Shown: in pieces, positions 27,458-36,363 of the stretch | Numbering within the stretch: the first letter of the stretch is position 1 | Layout of the letters: each line of letters starts with the position of its first letter | Assembly: GCF_001601825.1 (NCBI RefSeq) | Contig: NZ_LUJK01000012.1 | Location: forward strand, 1 to 64,000 | Length of the DNA stretch: 64,000 nucleotides | Source: Limnobacter sp. CACIAM 66H1 | GTDB lineage: Bacteria > Pseudomonadota > Gammaproteobacteria > Burkholderiales > Burkholderiaceae_B | Reading direction: 5' to 3' | Program-made: the position numbers and the translations under genes | Notes under the pieces: generated by a model | What the model saw: the letters and a program-made list of their open reading frames with translations, nothing else | What the model was told of the DNA's origin: nothing | Database searches by the model: none

Positions 27458-27685
27458 ATGTTTGATTTAGGCGCATTTTTTAGACGCAACAGAAAAGTGT
27501 TGTGGTTTGCCATCGCAGCATTCATGGTGACCTTCATTTCAATACAAGTCAGTAAAGCCTTGGCCACGCGAGATTCCAACTACGGTGAAATCGCTGAATG
27601 CACCTATGTGCACCAAGCACCCGAGCTTCAAACCCCAGCAAATCCGCAAAAGTCCAGCAGTACTTACTGCCCCACCAAAGGCTGA
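27458..27685 (+). CDS. Small single-pass membrane protein, unknown function
   Basis: A 75-residue protein with a basic N-terminus (FFRRNRK), one membrane helix (about 14-32, VLWFAIAAFMVTFISIQV) and a short polar C-terminal part with two cysteines (C48, C71). No family is recognised. It lies just after ectR on the same strand but has its own strong promoter, so it need not be part of the ectoine system. Ribosome binding site is weak. The gene converges on the diguanylate cyclase gene 10 bases away. Confidence 0.6.
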   Translation: MFDLGAFFRRNRKVLWFAIAAFMVTFISIQVSKALATRDSNYGEIAECTYVHQAPELQTPANPQKSSSTYCPTKG

Positions 27686-27695
27686 ATTCTGCACG

Positions 27696-28745
27696 CTACA
27701 GTGTTTGAACCAGCACCTGGTTTTTACCGGTCCGCTTGGCCTGGTACATAAGCTGGTCGGCACTGGCCAGCAGCTTTTCAAGACTGACTTCATCGAAAGC
27801 ATTCACCTGCAACACCCCCACGCTTGCCGATACTGGCAAATCCGGGCAGGTATAATCAATCGCCTCTGCGATGGCTGCGCGAATTCTTTGCCCCAAATGT
27901 TCGGCGGTATCCGGGCGGCAACAACCCATACTCAACACCACAAACTCATCGCCCGACAGGCGATAAACCTTGTCCTCAGCGCGCAATCGAACAGACAGTT
28001 TTGAACTGATGCGTTTGAGCAGTTTGTCACCCGTCGCGTGGCCCAGGGTGTCATTGACCATTTTGAAGTTGTCGAGATCGAGAAAAGACAATACAAAGGG
28101 TTCCTTTGCATTGAGCATGCGCCACACTGCGTTCTCCAGTGCTTTTCGATTCAAGCTACGGGTTAAAGGGTCGGTCAGGTTTTCCTGACGAAGCGACCTT
28201 GAGCTGGCCTGAATTTTTACACTGACACCATAAAACTGTACCGGCAACACCAACAACAGAAACAGGTTGGCATAGACCAGTTCAAGATGAACTTGCCAGT
28301 AAGGAACAGACAAAGCCAAACCCGACACCATGGCGACACCCAAGCCGATGTGACACGCCAACATGCAGGGTCCATAACGAATGCCCCGGATTAAAGCAAC
28401 CACGGCAATAAGAGGGGACAAGGGTGCAAGGAATTCGGGTGCGACAACCAGCCCCCAGGCAATCATGGGAAGGTCAAGACAATAACTGGGAAGCTCGATT
28501 TTGTCCCAGTGACGCTCACGGTTGGAGATCAACCAGGATTGAAGCAAGGCGAGATGAAAATAGATACCCAGGGCGATCATGAACACCAAACGGGCGTTGC
28601 TGCCAACAATGGCACCGCCGGGCGCAAAAAAGAACACGATGAGAAAGGAAAGCCCGGCAAAGGCCATTCTCTGCCTGGCACGGGAGGCACTGTCTGAAAT
28701 ATCGAGGACGTATTTAAGTTTGAACATGCGATTGAGATATCTCAT
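27696..28745 (-). CDS. Membrane-bound diguanylate cyclase (GGDEF)
   Basis: Makes c-di-GMP from two GTP. With the start at 28745 the protein has 349 residues. An N-terminal membrane region of about five to six helices (about 28-177, MASE2-like) precedes a GGDEF domain (about 190-348). The catalytic motif is the active variant SGDEF (264-268), preceded by an inhibitory I-site RAED (255-258) at the standard distance, so product inhibition is likely. An ATG at 28766 lies inside a hairpin loop and is less likely. Its product would feed YcgR encoded at 5163. Not obviously co-transcribed with cheW because of the hairpin between them. Confidence 0.92.
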   Translation of the reverse strand: MRYLNRMFKLKYVLDISDSASRARQRMAFAGLSFLIVFFFAPGGAIVGSNARLVFMIALGIYFHLALLQSWLISNRERHWDKIELPSYCLDLPMIAWGLVVAPEFLAPLSPLIAVVALIRGIRYGPCMLACHIGLGVAMVSGLALSVPYWQVHLELVYANLFLLLVLPVQFYGVSVKIQASSRSLRQENLTDPLTRSLNRKALENAVWRMLNAKEPFVLSFLDLDNFKMVNDTLGHATGDKLLKRISSKLSVRLRAEDKVYRLSGDEFVVLSMGCCRPDTAEHLGQRIRAAIAEAIDYTCPDLPVSASVGVLQVNAFDEVSLEKLLASADQLMYQAKRTGKNQVLVQTL

Positions 28746-28750
28746 GGTGC

Positions 28751-28778
28751 CCCACCGGGGGAACATCCCTCCGGTGGG
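28751..28778 (-). other. Hairpin directly upstream of the diguanylate cyclase start
   Basis: A perfect 8-bp stem (CCCACCGG 28751-28758 with CCGGTGGG 28771-28778) has a 12-base loop. Read on the minus strand, its 3' arm contains the only purine-rich stretch (GGTGGGG) 5 to 11 bases before the ATG at 28745, so folding would hide the ribosome site. It could also be a poor terminator after cheW, but no U-tract follows. Confidence 0.5.
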
Positions 28779-28833
28779 TGTGTAAACCCATGATCTCAGT
28801 GACGCATCAAGGCCTTCAGTTCCAAGAAGTTAA

Positions 28834-29358
28834 TCAGGCCACTGCCGCAGCGGCAGCCTCTTCAAGGTCGGTGGGAATATCGAAGTCCAACAGGCGTTCT
28901 ACGTTCAACACGAGCACGAACTCGTCGTCTACCTTGCCAATACCGCGCAAGAAGTCGGTTTTTACACCGGCACCAAACTGCGGTGGCGGCGCAATACACT
29001 CGGCATCAATGTCGACCACGGCATTCACCGCGTCCACCATGAAGCCAACCACTTGTGTTTCATCGGCCATTTGCGATTCAAGAATCACAATGCAAGTGCG
29101 GCGGTTGATGGTGGTTTTGCCTTGCCCAAACCGGGCACTCAAATCCACCACAGGCACCACAGAGCCGCGCAGGTTGATCACACCACTGATGCACTGCTGC
29201 ATCATGGGCACTACAGTAATTCGGCCAAACTCGATGATCTCTTTGATCCGGAGAATTTCCACCGCCAGTTTTTGTCCATGTACCTGAAAAGTCAGGTACT
29301 GGTGACTGGCGCTGTCACTCTCCAAGGCATTGGCCAATTGTTCATTGACATTGCTCAT
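28834..29358 (-). CDS. cheW: Chemotaxis coupling protein CheW
   Basis: CheW links receptors to CheA. The 174 residues form one CheW domain (about 20-160): YLTFQVHGQKLAVEILRIKE at the start, GVINLRGSVVPVVDLSARFG in the middle, and a DEFVLVLNVERLLDF C-terminal strand. An Ala-rich tail follows. It is the last gene of the chemotaxis operon, 14 bases after the double-PAS receptor. Confidence 0.97.
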   Translation of the reverse strand: MSNVNEQLANALESDSASHQYLTFQVHGQKLAVEILRIKEIIEFGRITVVPMMQQCISGVINLRGSVVPVVDLSARFGQGKTTINRRTCIVILESQMADETQVVGFMVDAVNAVVDIDAECIAPPPQFGAGVKTDFLRGIGKVDDEFVLVLNVERLLDFDIPTDLEEAAAAAVA

Positions 29359-29372
29359 GGTGAGTGCCCCTA

Positions 29373-31571
29373 TTAAAAGTCGTCAAAACTGTCAAAACCA
29401 TCTGCACCGCCATGGCTGCTGGCTTTGCCAGGTGCTGGTTTGCGCTCGGCATGGCTGGATGCCCGCGTGCTGGCTCGGCCAGAACCTGTATCAAAGAACG
29501 CCATGGCGTTGTTCAGCATGCTGGCCTGGCCGCTCATTTCCTCAGCGGTTGCAGCCAACTCTTCAGAAGCCGCTGCGTTCTGTTGGGTTTGCTGGTTCAA
29601 GCTCATCATGGCCTGGTTAATTTGCGCAACGCCGTTGGTTTGCTCGTTCGACGCTGCAGTAATTTCCTGAACCAGATCCGACGTGCGGTTAATCGCTGGC
29701 ACCATTTCCTGCAGCAAGCTGCCCGCACGTTCGGCCTGTTTCACACTGCTGCTGGCCAGGTCACCAATTTCCTGTGCAGCCACCTGGCTGCGCTCGGCCA
29801 GCTTGCGTACTTCAGCCGCGACCACCGCGAAACCTTTGCCGTGCTCACCAGCTCGAGCCGCTTCAATGGCAGCGTTCAGGGCAAGCAGGTTGGTTTGGTA
29901 AGCGATGTCGTCCACGATGCCGATTTTGTCAGCGATTGCTTTCATGGCATTCACAGTTTCAGTCACAGCTCGGCCACCCTCTTTGGCCTCTTCAGCCGCC
30001 TTGGTTGCAATTTGATCTGTCACACGGCTGTTCTCGCTGTTCTGCTTGATTGAGCCTGCCATTTCTTCAATACTGGCTGACACTTCTTCCACGCCTGCTG
30101 CCTGGCTGCTTGCGCCTTGCGACAAACTTTGTGAGGTCTTGGAGATTTCACGTGCCGCGTTGGTCAGTGAGTCGGCATTGCCACGCACCTCCTGAATCAC
30201 GTCGCTCAGTCGATCAATCGTGGTGTTCACATCGTCTTTCACTTCACCAAACAGGCCCTTGTAGTTGGCTGTGATCTTCTGGGTCATATTGCCGTTGGCC
30301 AGCAACTTCAACACGCGGCCCACGTCTTCCAGACCCACCGAGGTAGTGTTCAACAGACCGTTGACGTTTTGTGCCAGTGTTTTCAGGAAACCTTCCTTGT
30401 CGTCCTCGCGAATGCGATCGCTGAAATCGCCATCCGATGCTCGACCCACGATGCCGGAAATTTCATTCTCGATGGCCACTTCAGCAGTGCGGTCACTCCA
30501 CTCCACCACCGTTCCCAAACGCTCGCCTTCCTCGTTGACCACTGGCGATGCAATCAAGCGGAAGCTGAGCTCACCCACTTTGATACCGGTTTTCAGGGGG
30601 GAATTCAAAGCTGCCAACATGCCACGCTGGTGAGCCGGGTTCTTGTGGAAAATATCAATGTTGGCACCAATCAGCTTGCGCACGTTGAAATTGGGCAGAC
30701 TCTTGCGAATCATGTCCTCATTGCGCGTCATCATGGTGTTCAGTGAATTGTTCAAGTAAGTGATGTGACCCTGATTGTTTGCGATCATCACGTTGGTGGT
30801 CACTGAGTCAAGCGCAATGCGAATGGCCAGGTTTTCCAGCGCTGTTTTGCGCTCCAGTTCTGCACGTTCTTCTTCACGTTTGGCCATAGCCACTTCAGCA
30901 GTGCGGTCCTTCCATTCCACCACAGTGCCCACGCGGGTACCGGACGCATCGAACACAGGTGTCACCAACAGGTTGAAATGACGCTCACCAATGGTCAGGT
31001 TGGTGCTGTAGGAGTCGCGCAAGCGCGCCAACATACCACGCTGGTGGCTAGGTACTTTGTGGAAGCTGTCAATATTGGCACCGAGAATTTTGCGGGCATC
31101 AAACTGCGGCAAGTCTTTCTTGATGTCGGTCTCCGCTTCCACCAACATTTTTGACAGTGAGTTGTTCACGTACACAATGTTGTAGTCAGCGTCAGCAATC
31201 ATCACGTTGGTGGCGACACTTTCCAGCGCTTGAACCTGGCGTTGCGCAAACATGGTTTCCGCTTCCAGCTTTTTCATGGCATCACGAATGGCTGAGGGCA
31301 ATTCATCGGCTGCGCCCTTGAGCATTTCCTTTTTCCACAACTGGTGAACACTGCGCACCGCCGTTTCTTCCACCTTGCGGGCGCGGTCATTCACGCTCGC
31401 AATCATCTCGTTGATTTTGGTGACGACAGACAACACATCACCGCTCAGGTCTTTGGTTGGCAAAGCCTGCAAGGGCTTCTCAAGGTTGGTTTTCAAGCCT
31501 GAAATTTCTACCTCCAGACTATCAGCAACTGCAGCCAACTGACCGCTCTTTAAAAAATCAAATGCACCCAT
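29373..31571 (-). CDS. Cytoplasmic methyl-accepting chemotaxis protein with two PAS domains
   Basis: A 732-residue receptor with no membrane segment. Two near-identical PAS domains (about 112-230 and 255-370, each with a YVNNSL or YLNNSL core and a GMLA box) precede a HAMP-like linker (about 385-460) and a signalling domain (about 470-690) with the tip [24 protein letters not shown] (split at the LLAL turn). The last five residues SFDDF fit the pattern x-[HFYW]-x2-[HFYW] of CheR-tethering pentapeptides. It probably senses an internal cue such as redox state through the PAS pair. Whether the PAS domains bind a cofactor cannot be seen. Confidence 0.94.
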   Translation of the reverse strand: MGAFDFLKSGQLAAVADSLEVEISGLKTNLEKPLQALPTKDLSGDVLSVVTKINEMIASVNDRARKVEETAVRSVHQLWKKEMLKGAADELPSAIRDAMKKLEAETMFAQRQVQALESVATNVMIADADYNIVYVNNSLSKMLVEAETDIKKDLPQFDARKILGANIDSFHKVPSHQRGMLARLRDSYSTNLTIGERHFNLLVTPVFDASGTRVGTVVEWKDRTAEVAMAKREEERAELERKTALENLAIRIALDSVTTNVMIANNQGHITYLNNSLNTMMTRNEDMIRKSLPNFNVRKLIGANIDIFHKNPAHQRGMLAALNSPLKTGIKVGELSFRLIASPVVNEEGERLGTVVEWSDRTAEVAIENEISGIVGRASDGDFSDRIREDDKEGFLKTLAQNVNGLLNTTSVGLEDVGRVLKLLANGNMTQKITANYKGLFGEVKDDVNTTIDRLSDVIQEVRGNADSLTNAAREISKTSQSLSQGASSQAAGVEEVSASIEEMAGSIKQNSENSRVTDQIATKAAEEAKEGGRAVTETVNAMKAIADKIGIVDDIAYQTNLLALNAAIEAARAGEHGKGFAVVAAEVRKLAERSQVAAQEIGDLASSSVKQAERAGSLLQEMVPAINRTSDLVQEITAASNEQTNGVAQINQAMMSLNQQTQQNAAASEELAATAEEMSGQASMLNNAMAFFDTGSGRASTRASSHAERKPAPGKASSHGGADGFDSFDDF

Positions 31572-31591
31572 GTTCGTCTTCCTTTGTAAAA

Positions 31592-33700
31592 TTACGCGTT
31601 GGCCTGCTCAAGGCTTGCTGAAATACTGCTGACTTCTGTAATCAATTTCGGTACATCAATGATCAAGGCCACATCGCCGTTGCCCATGATGGTGGCTCCG
31701 CTTATTGCCCTGTTCTGTTCAAACAAATTGCCCAGCGGTTTAATCACTGTTTGTGATTCGCCGTGGAGTTGGTCGGCCACAATGCCGGCTTTCATGCCGC
31801 CAAAGCTGACCACAATGATGTTCTCGCGCTTGGGGCGCTTGGCATCGGGATGAAATACTTTGCGCAAACGAACAGCGGGTAAAAACTCCCCGCGAAGGTC
31901 GTAGTGAATGTCCATGCGATCATCGGTGCCCAAGGCATCCACTGGCAACTCCAGGCATTCACGCACATACGACAGCGGAATCACATAGACGGATCCGCCC
32001 ACGCCAATCATGAAACCGTCGATAATGGCCAATGTCAACGGCAGGCGAATCTCGAAGGTGCAACCTTGCCCCGTTCTTGAACGAACTTGTACCGAGCCTC
32101 GCAGGGCCTCGATGTTTCGCTTCACCACATCCATACCCACTCCGCGACCGGAAATGTCAGTGACCTTGTCAGCAGTGGAAAAACCTGGCGCAAAAATCAG
32201 CATGTTGACTTCAGCATCGCTGAGCGTTTGGTCTGGCGTGACAATGCCTTTCTCAATCGCTTTCTTCAGAATTTTCTCGCGAGCCAAACCACGACCATCG
32301 TCATTGACTTCAATCACAATGTGACCACTGTCGTGGTAGGCATTGAGTTGCAGTCGACCCGTGGCAGGTTTTCCAGCGGCAACCCGCTCTTCAGGCGTTT
32401 CCAGACCATGGTCCAGCGCATTGCGCACCAGATGCATCAATGGGTCGCCAATTTTTTCCACCACTGACTTGTCCAGCTCCGTGTCTTCACCGGAAATCTC
32501 AAGTTGAATTTGCTTGCCCAAGCCCATGGCGGTGTCGCGAACCACGCGCTGAAAGCGCTGGAAGGTTTCACCAATTTGAACCATGCGAAGGCCCAGGGCA
32601 CCGTCCCGAATTTCTTCAATCAGGCCAGCAACAGCACTGGTTGATTCCAGCATGGCCGTGTGATTCAAATGTTTGGCTTGTTCCACCGTGCCGGCATTGG
32701 CAATCACTAGTTCACCGACCAGATTGATCAGCGCATCCAGCTTGTCGGAAGGCACACGAATAAATGAACTGGTGGGAGTGGACTTGCCCGTTGCCTTGGA
32801 CTTTACCGAGGCCGCTGCAACTGCACTGCCTGCAGCGTCAATCACCTCCGGCGACACTTCTTCTTGTGGCCTGAAGAAACCCGCTTCCTGCAACAGTTCC
32901 GTGGCGCGCACTGCCCCCTCGGGCAACGAATTCACCAACTCGTCCCACTGTGTTGGTGTGCAGTGATGGGACAGAATTCTGACCTTGCTTTCTTCAGTCA
33001 GAAATTCAAATGCATCTTCAATTCCGGCCTGCCCTTTGTCCGTAACAAAACGCAGTTCGAACCCCAGGTAACACGACTCCGCATCCAGATCAGCGAAGCT
33101 GGGCAATGCATCCAGCACGGGCACGACAGCTTGCAACTCGCCGTAGCTTTCCATGTATGAAAAAATGGGCGCCGGGTCAAATCCATCGCACAAAGTGCTA
33201 CGCCCCAATCGAACCGACACGTGCCAGGTTTGTTGACCGTTGCCTGTTTCAACCATTTTTACTGGCTTGCTGCCTGAAGGTTGTTCTTCGTGCAACAAAT
33301 ACGCTTTTAAACGGGCGGTCAAACCCGCCTGTGCTGACGCCATGTCAGGACTGACCTGCTCAGCATTGCCGCCTGCCTCGATACAATCCACCAATTCAGA
33401 AATGTGGTCGCGGCATTCCAGCACCAAGGTGCTCATGTTCGCGTCGAATCCGATTTCAGAATTGCGCACGCGGTCCAGCACGGTTTCAAGGTCATGCACA
33501 AAATGCGTGATCACCAGCAGGCCAAATACACCCGCGCTGCCCTTGATGGTGTGCGCAGCGCGAAAGGCCGCATTGAGCACTTCAGTGTCGTTGGGATTTT
33601 GCTCAAGCTGCAGCACATAGCTTTCCACCTCCGCGAGCAGTTGGCGCGCCTCGGTGAAAAATATGCCACGCGAGGCATCCAGGTCCAGTTCAAAGGCCAT
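31592..33700 (-). CDS. cheA: Chemotaxis histidine kinase CheA
   Basis: CheA phosphorylates CheY in response to receptor state. In the 702 residues the Hpt domain has H50 ([10 protein letters not shown]). A middle domain (about 155-260, [18 protein letters not shown]) is of the kind found in CheA proteins encoded beside STAS genes. Then come dimerisation (about 310-380), HATPase ([21 protein letters not shown]) and a CheW-like domain (about 560-695). All catalytic boxes look intact. It starts 3 bases after the STAS gene. Confidence 0.97.
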   Translation of the reverse strand: MAFELDLDASRGIFFTEARQLLAEVESYVLQLEQNPNDTEVLNAAFRAAHTIKGSAGVFGLLVITHFVHDLETVLDRVRNSEIGFDANMSTLVLECRDHISELVDCIEAGGNAEQVSPDMASAQAGLTARLKAYLLHEEQPSGSKPVKMVETGNGQQTWHVSVRLGRSTLCDGFDPAPIFSYMESYGELQAVVPVLDALPSFADLDAESCYLGFELRFVTDKGQAGIEDAFEFLTEESKVRILSHHCTPTQWDELVNSLPEGAVRATELLQEAGFFRPQEEVSPEVIDAAGSAVAAASVKSKATGKSTPTSSFIRVPSDKLDALINLVGELVIANAGTVEQAKHLNHTAMLESTSAVAGLIEEIRDGALGLRMVQIGETFQRFQRVVRDTAMGLGKQIQLEISGEDTELDKSVVEKIGDPLMHLVRNALDHGLETPEERVAAGKPATGRLQLNAYHDSGHIVIEVNDDGRGLAREKILKKAIEKGIVTPDQTLSDAEVNMLIFAPGFSTADKVTDISGRGVGMDVVKRNIEALRGSVQVRSRTGQGCTFEIRLPLTLAIIDGFMIGVGGSVYVIPLSYVRECLELPVDALGTDDRMDIHYDLRGEFLPAVRLRKVFHPDAKRPKRENIIVVSFGGMKAGIVADQLHGESQTVIKPLGNLFEQNRAISGATIMGNGDVALIIDVPKLITEVSSISASLEQANA

Positions 33701-33703
33701 GCC

Positions 33704-34048
33704 TTAGTTCTCCAAAAAACCAGCGTTGATCCAGGACTGCACGCCCAGCCGGGCAGCCTTCATGGCCACAACCTCTGAGGGTTTGGTCCAGTGCACTCGC
33801 AGGTTTACCGCAGGGTCGTTTTGAATGGTCACCAACATTTGCATGCCTGCCGTGTCCACTTCCTGGCAATTGCTCAAATCAAGCACCACCGAAATACCCT
33901 GGTTCAAAGACTGACGAATCACTTCAACCAGACCTGCACAATCCGCAATGGTCAAAGTCTCCAAAGCCACTTGCGTGTGCTTGCACGTCGCGATGCTGTT
34001 CTCCATCTCGTTCTCAAGGTCTTCTTGCATAATCAGTTCGCTGTGCAT
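33704..34048 (-). CDS. STAS-domain protein in chemotaxis operon
   Basis: A 114-residue single STAS domain, related to anti-sigma factor antagonists. The usual phosphorylated Ser is Thr here (VDTAGMQML). The ATG at 34048 is preferred to the one at 34054 because GGGAGG then has a 6-base spacing. Its position between cheY and cheA recurs in several proteobacterial chemotaxis clusters; the role there is not well defined. No anti-sigma kinase gene is nearby, so a link to CheA or to the receptors is more likely. Confidence 0.85.
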   Translation of the reverse strand: MHSELIMQEDLENEMENSIATCKHTQVALETLTIADCAGLVEVIRQSLNQGISVVLDLSNCQEVDTAGMQMLVTIQNDPAVNLRVHWTKPSEVVAMKAARLGVQSWINAGFLEN

Positions 34049-34067
34049 GTGCATCCTCCCTGCGGCT

Positions 34068-34433
34068 TTAGGCCACCAATTTGTTCACTGCGGCAATCAT
34101 TTGTTCTGGCTTGAATGGCTTGACCATCCAGGCTTTCAGACCCGCCGCCTGCCCTTCACTTTTCAATTTGTCATCCGATTCCGTGGTCAGCATGATGATG
34201 GGTACGAACTTGTAAGCCGCCATTTTTTTCACCTCGCGTACGAAGGTGAGTCCATCCATGTTGGGCATGTTCAGATCACTCACAATCAAGCTGATTTTTC
34301 GGCCATCCAGCTTGGTCAATGCGTCCTTCCCATCACAACCTTCCACCACATCAAAACCCTGACTTTTCAGGGTCATTGACACCACTTGGCGCAAGGAGGT
34401 GGAGTCATCCACGATCAATACGGTTTTGCTCAT
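34068..34433 (-). CDS. cheY: CheY-type response regulator
   Basis: A 121-residue receiver with D9/D10, phospho-acceptor D53 (SDLNMPNMDG), T86-E (MLTTESD) and K103 (VKPFKPEQ). It carries the CheA signal to FliM, whose CheY-binding peptide is present at 15618. It sits between the CheZ-like receptor and the STAS gene, all on one transcript. Confidence 0.95.
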   Translation of the reverse strand: MSKTVLIVDDSTSLRQVVSMTLKSQGFDVVEGCDGKDALTKLDGRKISLIVSDLNMPNMDGLTFVREVKKMAAYKFVPIIMLTTESDDKLKSEGQAAGLKAWMVKPFKPEQMIAAVNKLVA

Positions 34434-34455
34434 ACAGGTTCTCGTTCTTGTGTGT

Positions 34456-35652
34456 TTAGAAAAAAGTCAGTTCATCGCTGCTGGCCGCTGGCTTGGCTGC
34501 ACCGCTGTTGCTGGCCTTGCCACTGTGGTTTACACGTTCTTCGGCCATGGTGTATTTGCGCTCCAGTTCATGCATCAGCGCAGCCACGTTCAAGGATTCC
34601 AGGCCGGTGCTCAGCTGGCCTTTCATTTGGTTCAAGCTGTCTTGCACATGCCCCAGAATTTGAGACACACGATCCTGAAACTGAAAATGGACTACGGCGT
34701 TGTTCAAACTGGAGGACACCTGATTGGTATTGGCAATGATTTGTTCACTGGCCTGATGCAATGGCCCGGTGACCTGCTCAAATTGTTCAACGACACCGCT
34801 TAGGGTTTCACTGGCCTGGCTGAGCACCTTTTCATCGCTGCTTTCCATCCGTGCAGCACCGTCGCCCGCTTTCTTGGCAGCCGATGCAATCAGTTGCACG
34901 CGCTCACGAATCTTCACGCCAGTTTCTGCAGACAACATGGAAAGCTTGCGCACTTCATCGGCCACAATCGAGAAGCCCCGACCGTCCTCGCCGGCACGGG
35001 CGGCTTCAATGGCTGCATTCAAGGCCAGCAGATTGGTACGGGCTGCAAGGTTCTCTACGGACGCGGCCATCTTGGCCAACTCTTCGGTCGAGGAAATAAA
35101 GCCTTTCACCTCGTGCATGATGGTGGCCTTCTCTTCGAATGAATTCCGAATGCTGCTCAGCATGCCATTGAGGCTTTGCGCCACATGATCAGCCAAGCCG
35201 TTTCCGCCACCGGAGGTATTGCCCAACACGTGTGCGGCACCAGCGGCAACACTGACAGTGTCGTTGAGCTTGCTGTGAATTTCAGAGAAGGCTTCCGCCA
35301 GGTTGACAATGCCCATTTCCATCTGTGAATTGGCCGTGCTCAACTGACTGTTCAAGGTGGGGGCCCAGGTATCAGCCAGTTGGATGAGTTCTGCTTTTTT
35401 GTCATCAGTCTTGCCCAACTCACCTACAGTCGAGGACAAGGAATCAATCTCGGCCTGCAAGGCAAGCTGTCGCTTTTTACCCAGTTCATGAACGGCCTGT
35501 GCGCACAGCAGCAAGGCGACGCCACCAAACGCCAAAGGCCACACACTGCCCTGAACGATTGCACCCAAGGCCAGGATCCCGACCGATGCGGCAATCAAAA
35601 CCGTGGGCACAGAGACCCACGCTTGCAATGTGTTCTTATTGTGTTTTTTCAT
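34456..35652 (-). CDS. Membrane MCP-like signalling protein with CheZ-like C-terminal motif
   Basis: A 398-residue protein. Two closely spaced membrane helices (about 13-33 and 36-55) leave almost no periplasmic domain, so any signal is internal or membrane-borne. A shortened MCP signalling domain (about 150-300) has the tip [21 protein letters not shown]-terminal to it, [11 protein letters not shown] (323-333) places D327 and Q331 exactly four apart, like the CheZ catalytic pair in QDLTGQ. A flexible Ser/Ala linker leads to an acidic-aromatic end DELTFF, comparable to the CheY-binding CheZ tail. The CheZ-like role is inference. No separate cheZ, cheR or cheB is in the window. It may be translationally coupled to a 62-codon frame upstream. 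Confidence 0.85.
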   Translation of the reverse strand: MKKHNKNTLQAWVSVPTVLIAASVGILALGAIVQGSVWPLAFGGVALLLCAQAVHELGKKRQLALQAEIDSLSSTVGELGKTDDKKAELIQLADTWAPTLNSQLSTANSQMEMGIVNLAEAFSEIHSKLNDTVSVAAGAAHVLGNTSGGGNGLADHVAQSLNGMLSSIRNSFEEKATIMHEVKGFISSTEELAKMAASVENLAARTNLLALNAAIEAARAGEDGRGFSIVADEVRKLSMLSAETGVKIRERVQLIASAAKKAGDGAARMESSDEKVLSQASETLSGVVEQFEQVTGPLHQASEQIIANTNQVSSSLNNAVVHFQFQDRVSQILGHVQDSLNQMKGQLSTGLESLNVAALMHELERKYTMAEERVNHSGKASNSGAAKPAASSDELTFF

Positions 35653-35824
35653 GAACAGAAATTCCTATCAGTTGTTTGACTGGGCACACTGCGGGTTCAA
35701 TGGGGGCTGGTGAATGCTCGAACGCCTCATACCATCCATTGCCAAAGGCGCCATGCACGGTAAGGTAAGCAGTGGCTACCCGCTGATGGAGAACTTGCAG
35801 GAATTCGATGAGGGTGCTGCGCAT
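35636..35824 (-). CDS. Possible small leader gene upstream of the MCP-like gene
   Basis: A 62-codon frame has an excellent ribosome site (GGAGGA ending 4 bases before the ATG) and overlaps the start of the MCP-like gene by 17 bases. The product ([20 protein letters not shown]...) has no recognised family and no membrane segment. It may be a real small protein, or a leader whose translation couples to the chemotaxis operon. The remaining upstream stretch to 36001 shows no other gene and no clear promoter. Confidence 0.35.
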   Translation of the reverse strand: MRSTLIEFLQVLHQRVATAYLTVHGAFGNGWYEAFEHSPAPIEPAVCPVKQLIGISVHEKTQ

Positions 35825-36001
35825 AAAGTCCTCCGGTGGACCACTTTGTTAAACGCAGTGAACTTGAATATTTCACGCTTGGAGAAAGTTTGCGCCGATA
35901 CCCATGTGAGTAATAGGGAGAAAAGAAATGGAAAAGGGGGCCAATATTGGGTTAATGCACTTGGGGGAATGCAACAAAAGGTTAACTGTGTGAACAAATG
36001 T

Positions 36002-36027
36002 AAAAAACCCGCTACAGGAGCGGGTTT
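36002..36027 (-). terminator. Rho-independent terminator after the small lipoprotein gene
   Basis: A 9-bp stem (36005-36013 with 36019-36027: AAACCCGCT / AGCGGGTTT) has a 5-base loop. Read on the minus strand it is followed by TTT beyond the stem, giving a six-U run. It ends the hydrolase-lipoprotein transcript 21 bases after the lipoprotein stop and isolates the chemotaxis operon. Confidence 0.88.
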
Positions 36028-36048
36028 CAGTTCAATTCGATGACAATT

Positions 36049-36342
36049 TTATTGAGCGTCGCTGGGTCTTAAAGTCATTCCAAGTGGCCCCTTGATGGTG
36101 CCGTCTTCATTGAGGTCATAAATGGTGGTTTCGCCGTCGCTGGTGATTTTTACCTTTTTGTCTTCAACCTCATAGGTAGCCTCGCGGGTTACACCCATGG
36201 TGGACACATACACAGTGCCATTGCCTTGGAACTCATACTTTTGCAAACCCAGGTCGTCTTTGTACACACCATCCAGGTTGTTACCACATGCTGTCAACAA
36301 GCCGAGCAAACCCAGCATGATGCATGCCTTACGAATGTTCAT
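36049..36342 (-). CDS. Small lipoprotein, unknown function
   Basis: A 97-residue precursor with a lipobox LLTAC (C19), then a short beta-rich domain (LDGVYKDDLGLQKYEFQGNG, VYVSTMGVTREATYEVEDKK) resembling small secreted proteins that report a fitted curve of alternating strands. No named family is recognised with confidence. GAGAGGGG precedes the ATG. It is 21 bases downstream of the alpha/beta hydrolase gene and followed by a terminator. Confidence 0.85.
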   Translation of the reverse strand: MNIRKACIMLGLLGLLTACGNNLDGVYKDDLGLQKYEFQGNGTVYVSTMGVTREATYEVEDKKVKITSDGETTIYDLNEDGTIKGPLGMTLRPSDAQ

Positions 36343-36363
36343 GCTTTCAATCCCCTCTCAAGA

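Noticed and set aside
35874-35900. GCCGATA at 35894 as a sigma-28 promoter
   Set aside because: No TAAA-like element at the right distance, and no plus-strand gene follows.
35714-36043. 109-codon plus-strand frame upstream of the chemotaxis operon
   Set aside because: It runs through the lipoprotein terminator hairpin, has no ribosome site and no recognisable features.
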